Shown: positions 58,101 to 64,000 of the stretch, piece after piece
Numbering within the stretch: the first letter of the stretch is position 1
How the letters are laid out: each line of letters starts with the position of its first letter
Assembly: GCA_036429605.1 (NCBI GenBank)
Contig: JAVFKD010000016.1
Span: 3,348,001 to 3,412,000 of the forward strand
Length of the DNA stretch: 64,000 nt
Origin: Cladobotryum mycophilum
Lineage: Eukaryota > Ascomycota > Sordariomycetes > Hypocreales > Hypocreaceae
Direction of reading: 5' to 3'
The notes under the pieces: model-generated
Seen by the model: only the letters and a program-made list of their open reading frames with translations
Told to the model about the DNA's origin: nothing
Database searches by the model: none
Made by a program: the position numbers and the translations under genes

Positions 58101-59922
58101 TGACGGTCACAGATGTGTTCACAACGCCTGTGCTATCAGACATGGCTGCTGTAATGCGTCCAGTGCCCTATAGCAATGTTAATAAGCCAAAAGGGGGTCC
58201 AATCATGAAGCCTCAGGCGCCATCTTCTTCTTTCCAGCCCCTCGCGAGCATCGACAACTCCTTGATGACTTGCCTCACGCAGCTTGGCTTCGTAATGGAG
58301 AACATTGAGAGCATAGCTGAAGCGACAGATGCCCAAGCCTACATGGCTGCATTAACGGAGCTAGATGGCCAGGGGTTCTACGCCACCATTAACTTGGAGT
58401 CAGCAACCGGTCTCGAACCGGCACATATCACCCGGGCGTGTGAAATGGTGATCAAGCACCACCCTCTCTTGAGGACAGTGTTTGTGCAACATGGGGCCAC
58501 TCTTAAACAAGTGGTGCTTAAATCTCCGCCCAAAGGTATGGAGCAAGTCACCATAGAAGAGGACGAAGAAGGAGAAGGAAAAGGAGATGGCACTGTAATT
58601 AATGCTGTGCTCGGGGATAGATTGCCTCACTTCCGTCTGCAGGTCAAGGGAGAAAAGTGTCACAGGCTCCGCCTCACGATCCGTCACGCCCTCTACGACG
58701 CCATCTACCTCCCCATTGTTCTCCAAGATCTGCGTGCCGCCTACACACAGCAAGCTCTTTCAAAGGAGCCAGTCTTCCACGACTGGATTTCCCACATTAA
58801 CTCGCTGGATACGGCAGCATCAAGGAAATTTTGGAGACAGTCCCTGAACGGGTCATCGATGACATACCTCGTGCCGCCCAGGGGGCTGCTGCCGACGTCG
58901 GGCAGTCCCTGCAGCGACGAAATCTCCATGCGCGTGCCGCTGGTAACAACATCTTACGGGACGTCGGCGAGCGTGGTGCAGGCGGCGTGGGCACTTGTCC
59001 TGTCCCGCGCCACAGGCCAGCAAGACGTCGTGTTCGGAGCCCCCCACGCCAACCGCAACTCGTCCTTCCCGGACGTCGATCGGCTCCCCGGGCCATGTCT
59101 AAATCACTTACCCGTTAGGGCTTGCCTCGATCACACCGCCGTGATGAACATGGGCTCCTTAGTTGCCCAAATCCAGGCCCAAGCCGTAGCCGCCATCCCA
59201 CACCAACACGTCGGCTTCCGCGACATCATCAGGAACTGCACGGACTGGCCCTCGTGGACGAGGTTCAGCTCCGTGGTGCTATATCAGAACCACGAATCGA
59301 TCCTGGAAAACGGGGCTTCCTTCAAGTTTGGAGACGTCGACTGCGTTTGCTCGGGCCACGGGGCGATTGGCCAGGCTGCCGACGTTTGGATCGTAGTCAC
59401 CCCTGAATCGTCCGAGCTCCTGATACAGATGTGGTATTCTCGACACACGCTGCCAGAGGAAAAGGCAAAATGGGTTGCTCGTCTTTTCCAAACTGTCCTC
59501 GAAGCGATGCCAGCGGCGCTGGAACAACCCGTCGATGGTATCGCACAAAATGGGGAGGTAATGCCGGCCACAGCAGCAGCAGCAGCAGCTGTTTCGGACC
59601 ATTCTAGCCGACAAGGCAATGGCGTCCAGATCATTGATGAATCAAGTTCTCCGAGTATCCATACGCGGACCGTCGTTTCGCAGGCCTGGGATGAAGTTGG
59701 TCTTGTAGTCGGCAGCAGAGAGGGCCAAAAGGGGAGGATTCTTCCATGTTCTCGTGCGGTGCCGATCTGGTGACCGCAATGCTACTTTCCCGCTGTTACC
59801 AGCGAAGAGGATACGGCCTGAGCATGCAAGATGTTATCGACTATCCCACTCAAGAGGGCCAGTCAAAACTGCTAGAGTCCAAGAAGGGACCAAATGGCAA
59901 GACAGGGAAAATGGATAACTAA
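44100..59922 (+). CDS. Hybrid PKS-NRPS megasynthase, KS-AT-DH-cMT-ER-KR-ACP-E-C-C-A-T-C-T (frame interrupted)
   Basis: Nine exons with introns at 44753-44828, 45100-45152, 45179-45239, 45336-45394, 45589-45643, 51222-51271, 51446-51498 and 54661-54721, all with GT-AG ends and matching phases. The product would have about 5,118 residues. A fully reducing polyketide half is followed by an NRPS half, so the expected product is a reduced, possibly C-methylated acyl chain linked to amino acid(s). Four lesions interrupt the frame: TAG at 46135-46137, one base missing at the A-run 46174-46179, TAG at 50727-50729, and one base missing at 59727-59734 close to the end. Apart from these the whole length reads as conserved domains, so decay is very recent, or some lesions are sequence errors. 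No release domain (thioesterase or reductase) is present; a terminal C-type domain is the usual fungal cyclising alternative. Confidence 0.9.
52200..59922 (+). other. Peptide half: E-C-C-A-T-C-T with several altered active sites
   Basis: Directly after the ACP comes an epimerisation-type domain (PLSPFQRLLL, SFCRTFSDRGFPALYSRHDG, WGHTVGYFATLVPIF); its HHxxxDG reads HCLIIDG, so the second His is Cys (52627-52629). The next C domain (CTPVQEGILF) keeps MNHTLFDD with its His at 53968. The following C domain (IYPCSTLQQHQVK) reads LHPTIYDP, with Pro in place of the second His (55361-55363). The A domain (56.3-57.8 kb) is complete: YIIYTSGSTGIPKG, FDAAMYE, NAYGPSE, YKTGDL, and A10 Lys in SSSKTDREYL. 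T has LGGSSIRAM with Ser at 58049. A terminal C domain has RHALYDA with His kept. The last T-like segment reads FSCGADLVTAM with no Ser, so it cannot carry phosphopantetheine. Confidence 0.82.
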
Positions 59923-60918
59923 GTAGTACCGGGTGGTCTAGATAGTAATATCTCGGGGAAAACTACATCTCATCTACTATCTTCTTTTGATAGAATGTAA
60001 TTTAATATTGTTCCGCTTGATGTTGCCCTCTAGTGATTCGAATTTCATGACGGTAGCTGGACCAAGGTCAGATGTTGGCGAAAATATGTTTCAGTAAAGG
60101 AGCGCTCGCCGCCCCCTAGGAGCCAGTCCATGCGCCGCCGTGATGAGATAAAATTCAACCCATTTTCAAATTCGGAGGTATTCGAGATGTATTGCCAGTG
60201 TGGGATGTAGAAGATTAATCTACTTGTAGTGAGCTCTCATTAACTCGACTCCGTGAAACACGCCCCACCTCCTAATTTCGCGATGCTTCAAGGTTTGCAT
60301 TGCCATGTCGTACAGGGTATCGACCAAAGAGTTGTACGATATCTACAGACCGAACGCATGGATGCGATGCGATCACGTACAATGCAATATATTGGGGGCA
60401 AGCTTCCGATAAAAGGTCCAAAGTCAACCAGAGCCATATGATTGCCTAAAAACCATAATCATATTTCATATTTACAAGTACTACGTTTCAAAACCAGACA
60501 TAAGGACCTCGAATCATGTGAGCACATCAATGATTAGCAACCCCGTCACCCGCGCCGAAGCGGCAGTATGATAACCTTAAAAGGAGCAGCGGCACCAAAT
60601 ACAAAGCATGAGACATATGTTGATACATATTAACATTAAATATTTGGCTATAAGACGTTTATTATACAAGAGTTCGTGTTCATTTGACCTGCATGGCTGA
60701 TCGTAAAAAGGGGCAAGGGGAGTAGCCGTTGGTAGGTAAACCCGTTATGCTCGAGTTCAATGACTTGGTGTCGATATCGGATCCGTCAAAAAAGGCTAAT
60801 CAACTGCAAATAGCAAGCCAATAGTATGCCCTGCGGCGTCCAATCTTACTATGCATAATCTATTAGAGGGAATAGAATTCCCCCAAGGAATTTGTTTTGT
60901 TTAAAGAAAAAAGGCACC
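59923..60918. other. Intergenic after the synthase
   Basis: 996 bp between convergent ends of the synthase and the sterol desaturase gene. No supported gene: the 62-codon ORF at 60253 has no motif. The region is moderately AT-rich. It marks the end of the metabolite locus; no further biosynthetic gene follows before the sterol gene. Confidence 0.5.
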
Positions 60919-62015
60919 TTACTCCTTCTTTGGCTTGATTGGGTTGCCCTGCTCATCCACGAGCCCCTTTGCGCGCATCACCTTGATGGCATCATGGATG
61001 GGATCCAGCGCCGGGTCGGGTGCCCTGTGCGAGCCGAAACAGCTATCGGCCCAGGTAAAGTACTGCCCATAGTTGACGGTAAAGTACATGTGGTGTAGGG
61101 TGTGGTGTGCGGGGCTGTTGATGAACTTTTCGGTCCAGTGGCCGGTAATCATGTCGCCGTCGTGAATCAGGATGGTCCAGATCTGGACGGCGATGAAGAG
61201 GACCATGTATAGATATCTCTGCATGGGGCAAAAGAAAACAAAGAGGCTTTTTTTTTGGAGTGTTAGCAAAAGAACATAGGGATGAGGATTGCATTAGCAA
61301 CATAAACTAAAAAAAAATACTCACTGGTATGGCAGAGACTGGACGTATCCATCAAGCGGGTGGAAAGCCAACGCAGCCCAAGGTGTAGGAACTATTATCC
61401 AAATCAGCAATTGACTCCCGGCAGTGAGTGGGAAGGAAGCCATGTATGAAGAGACTTACCAATCCACTTGTGATGCGGCTTGTGGATATACTTGTACACG
61501 CTGGGGTGATGCTCCAGGCGATGAATCCAGTAAATGGCAACATCATTGAACGTCATGTATAGGACAAACGAGATGACCAGCCAGGACCAGCCATAGTCGC
61601 TGACGCTGGAGTAAAGCAAGCTGTGGCCACGGACCTCGGCCAGGAACAGAGGCAGCGTCAGGATGTTGATGAAGGGAACAGCCCACAGCGACGACTTGAT
61701 CTCCTGGCTGATCTGGTTCTTCAGGAAGCGAGGGTGGTACTCGAGCCGCCGGTCGAATATGAAGTAATAGGACAGGGCGCTGAAGATGAGGTATAGAGAG
61801 GTCGCGCCGAACTGGGTGATGACGAGGATCGATACCATCTGGCGATAGATGTTGTCGCGCGCCCATAGGGACGTGGGCGCCGTCGCCGAGAGGTCGTCGG
61901 CCGAGAGACTGGAGTAGGACGAGTTGGTGCCGCCGCCTACGCCCGGGTGAGGCAACGCCCAGGCATAGGCCTTGTCCAGGACGAGGGGATCGAGAAGCTC
62001 AAGAGCTACATCCAT
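60919..62015 (-). CDS. ERG3: C-5 sterol desaturase, ERG3 type
   Basis: Three exons (introns 61392-61459, 68 nt; 61247-61324, 78 nt) give 316 residues from ATG 62015 (MDVALELLDPLVLDK). It is a membrane di-iron enzyme of the fatty-acid hydroxylase superfamily, expected in the endoplasmic reticulum, introducing the C5-C6 double bond in ergosterol synthesis. The three His boxes are visible: WIHRLEHHP, IHKPHHKWI and HHTLHHMYF. The segment FNDVAIYWIHRLEHH and VPTPWAALAFHPLDG are characteristic of Erg3 rather than Erg25. Helices include VSILVITQFGATSLYLIFSA and WLVISFVLYMTF. It is somewhat shorter than yeast Erg3 (about 365). It sits next to the synthase, but ERG3 is a housekeeping function and need not belong to it; fungi often have two copies. 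Confidence 0.9.
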
Positions 62016-63249
62016 CTTGTATGGCTGGTTGTTTGAACTATTCAAGCCACGATGGGCGCCGGGAGGATGGATAAAACTCGGAGCTCCGAGCTAGTTGCGC
62101 CGTTGAAGGGTTGAGAGCGATTTGAAGTCGGGAGAGAGCCAAGGTAGATGAGTGTAGGAATAAAAGAATTAGCGAATTGAGGCGACGCAGAATCTTTAAT
62201 CAAGACTGTAAACTCGTCACGTCCTGGACTAGAATTAGTGGTAGTAGTGGTGCGTATGGTCGCATGTTCAGAATCAGAATCAGACCAGGAAATGTTATCG
62301 CGCGTTGCAAGCAGCAAGCCAAGCTCCGTTCAGGGGTTCATTATTTTTTCAGACCAGGGGGGGGGCAGCCAGCCAGGGGAGAGGGGGTGTGTGTGGTGTG
62401 TGAGGTGAGTGCTGCGCCGTTCAATTCAAGTCCCAATTCAATTCTCAATTTCTCAAAGTGGAGGCAACCAAATCTCCCCCCCCAATCCGTGTTTAGTCAC
62501 CCTTCTAGAAAAGGCGATCCCGAGACTCCCGAAGCCCGAAAGTTGCTCCTTCTGCAAAGTATATTGTAGTACAAGTTAGAAATCACGCCAGCGAACGATA
62601 ACGAATTCCGGATAAGATAACGATAATCAATCGATATCAACTTATCTCGATAAGCCAAAGCTGCCTATGCTATGTCATGCCAGAGCAGTGGCGGCTCAAA
62701 GGCGATCAGAGTCGCTTAGAGGCGCTTCAAGCACACCACTCACATGCTCCCAATCTCCCACGCAACCTTTTTTCTCCGAAATCGGGTTTGGCCGTTGACC
62801 TTTGCTCGTCCAATTGGATGAACTCTAGCAACAGACCTTGTCAGCTTTCCAACCGGCAGCAACTTCAACTTCATTCATTCGTCCCTCATAGAGACTGTAT
62901 ATTCTTGCCCAATTGTTGAAATTTCACATTGCGCGTTTGTTTCTCTCCTTTACACACTCTCTCCATCTTCTTCTCTCTCTTCTTCTTCTCCAAGAGTCAT
63001 CAACTTAATCCGTGTGGCGATGCAGCCAAGCCCATTGTCACAAGTTCTTCCCCTCGCCAACGGATGCCGTCGTCGTCGCAATAAAACGCCTTGATCGAGT
63101 AGGAAGAAAAGTGGACGAAAAATAAAATAAAAAAAACACCGAGAAACTCCATCCACCCACCGTCGCGCATACGTTACTGCGATTCTGCCTCCACCGGCCC
63201 TCTCTCTTTTTATATCTCCAAGCTACATAACACACAAGAGACACACGCC
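62016..63249. promoter_or_regulatory. Divergent promoter region between ERG3 and the 63.25-kb gene
   Basis: 1.23 kb with head-to-head genes. The notable part is a dense GATA cluster at 62597-62652 (separate entry). CT-rich stretches occur near 62940-62990. No ORF here is convincing. Confidence 0.55.
62597..62652. promoter_or_regulatory. Cluster of seven GATA motifs
   Basis: GATA occurs at 62597, 62611, 62616, 62622, 62633 and 62649 on the plus strand, and as TATC at 62643. Two of them are GATAAG and one CTTATC, the preferred fungal GATA-factor form. It lies about 580 bp upstream of ERG3 and 600 bp upstream of the other gene. GATA factors govern nitrogen use, siderophores and light response; which one acts here is unknown. 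Confidence 0.5.
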
Positions 63250-64000
63250 ATGAAAACGGACGATTCATCGTTGGCTGTCCCTGGCAGAGAAATGACGTCT
63301 CCCTTGGCCAGCAAACCCACCACGAAATGGAATACCAAGAACCTCTCTTGGCGACTCGGCGCAGATGCCGTCAGTGCTTCATGCGCCGGGGCTCTCATCG
63401 CCCCAATCATCTCCATCATTGATCGGTGCGTCTCCTGCAAGCTCTTTATCTCTTCTTCTTTCTTCTTCTCCCTCCCCCCAATGCACACACAAGGGGCACG
63501 TCTTTCTTTGCTAACCTATGACGTACCCACAGCTCCATCATGGAAAACGCTTCCGGCCGCAACACCCTCGGCGACTCCATCCGCTCCTCCCTCCGCACCC
63601 TCCTCTTCCGACCCCAGTCCCTGCTCCTCTCCCGCCCCTGCGCCCTCGTCTTCCTCCTCTACAGCGGCACCTACATGACCGCCAACTCGGTCGACACCGC
63701 ATCCTCCACCGTGGCCGGCCGCCCCGCCTCCGCCATCACCGCGGGGCCCCTCAAGTTCGCCGCCTCGTCCGGCGCCAACGTCGGCTTGTGCGTCTACAAG
63801 GACCAGGTCTTCGCCCGCATGTTCGGTCCCCCGGGTGCCCTCGTCCCCCGCCCCGTCACCCTGCCGTCCTATGCGCTCTTCACCCTGCGCGACTGCCTCA
63901 CCATCTTCGCCTCCTTCAACGTCCCGCCCTTGCTGGCTCCTTATATCGACGCCCGCCTATCGCAAGACATGCGCCGCCGCATCTCCGGCGCCACGGCCGC
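63250..64000 (+). CDS. Mitochondrial-carrier-like membrane protein, partial (3' end outside window)
   Basis: Start ATG 63250 (MKTDDSSLAVPGREM). An intron at 63426-63532 (107 nt, phase 2) joins ...LIAPIISIIDR to SIMENASGRNTL. The visible 214 residues contain helix-like segments (SWRLGADAVSASCAGALIAP, CALVFLLYSGTYMTAN, PLKFAASSGANVGLCVYKDQ, PSYALFTLRDCLTIFASFNV). The pattern of small residues with charged ends resembles the sequence-divergent mitochondrial carrier-like proteins conserved in filamentous fungi, but the PxDxxK signature is not seen in this part, so the assignment is tentative. Exon 2 is very GC-rich with C-ending codons, unlike its neighbours, which suggests high expression or strong codon bias. 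The reading frame is open at base 64000. Confidence 0.65.

Noticed and set aside
46500..59634. Several 90-170 codon antisense or out-of-frame ORFs inside the synthase
   Set aside because: All lie within conserved PKS or NRPS domains on the plus strand.
60919..62015. ERG3-type gene as a tailoring enzyme of the PKS-NRPS locus
   Set aside because: All features are those of ergosterol C-5 desaturase; proximity alone does not support a biosynthetic link.
62013..62045. ERG3 start at 62045
   Set aside because: That codon is TTG; ATG 62015 gives the usual N-terminus and correct splicing.

Overview
The window is nuclear DNA from a filamentous ascomycete (Pezizomycotina). The signs are many short introns (mostly 50-85 nt) with GTRAGT-like donors and YAG acceptors, fungus-specific families (RTA1-like, PQ-loop, Swt21-type WD40, DPP5, a Yvc1-like TRP channel) and a large hybrid polyketide-peptide synthase. 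Placement in Sordariomycetes, perhaps Hypocreales, is an impression from gene style and is not demonstrated. Fourteen protein genes can be supported, separated by long non-coding stretches rich in homopolymers and microsatellites. I found no tRNA, rRNA, CRISPR or intact transposon.

Layout. 0-10 kb: DDB1 (partial, minus), a divergent XPF/Zip2-like protein, an R3H-associated-domain protein and an APH-fold phosphotransferase. 11-20 kb: a 25-residue-repeat protein, a secreted M28 aminopeptidase, a PQ-loop membrane protein and a Swt21/WRAP53-type WD40 protein. 22-36 kb: a cysteine-rich single-pass membrane protein, an RTA1-like 7-TM protein, a Yvc1-like channel and a DPP5-type peptidase. 36-41 kb: an unrecognised 632-aa protein and a 2.7-kb gene-poor stretch. 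41-60 kb: the secondary-metabolism locus. 61-64 kb: ERG3-type C-5 sterol desaturase, divergent from a membrane-protein gene cut by the window end.

The locus at 41.2-59.9 kb is the most interesting part. A nine-exon gene encodes a synthase of about 5,118 residues that I read as KS-AT-DH-cMT-ER-KR-ACP-E-C-C-A-T-C-T. An epimerisation-type domain directly follows the PKS carrier protein, two condensation domains stand in tandem, and there is one adenylation domain. Several NRPS catalytic residues are replaced: His to Cys in E, His to Pro in the second C, and no Ser in the last T. A divergently transcribed neighbour encodes only the C-terminal part of an adenylation domain with a nested N-methyltransferase, which looks like the missing half-module as a separate protein. 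The synthase frame has two in-frame TAG codons and two one-base shifts, so it is either a young pseudogene or affected by sequence errors.

Sequence quality matters here. At least four one-base frame breaks in three unrelated genes (R3H protein, cysteine-rich membrane protein, synthase twice) are each repaired by adding one base to a short homopolymer. A fifth gene (632-aa protein) is compatible with the same explanation. Under-called homopolymers in the assembly are therefore likely, and the frameshifts should not be read as biology without raw reads. The two TAG codons cannot be explained that way.
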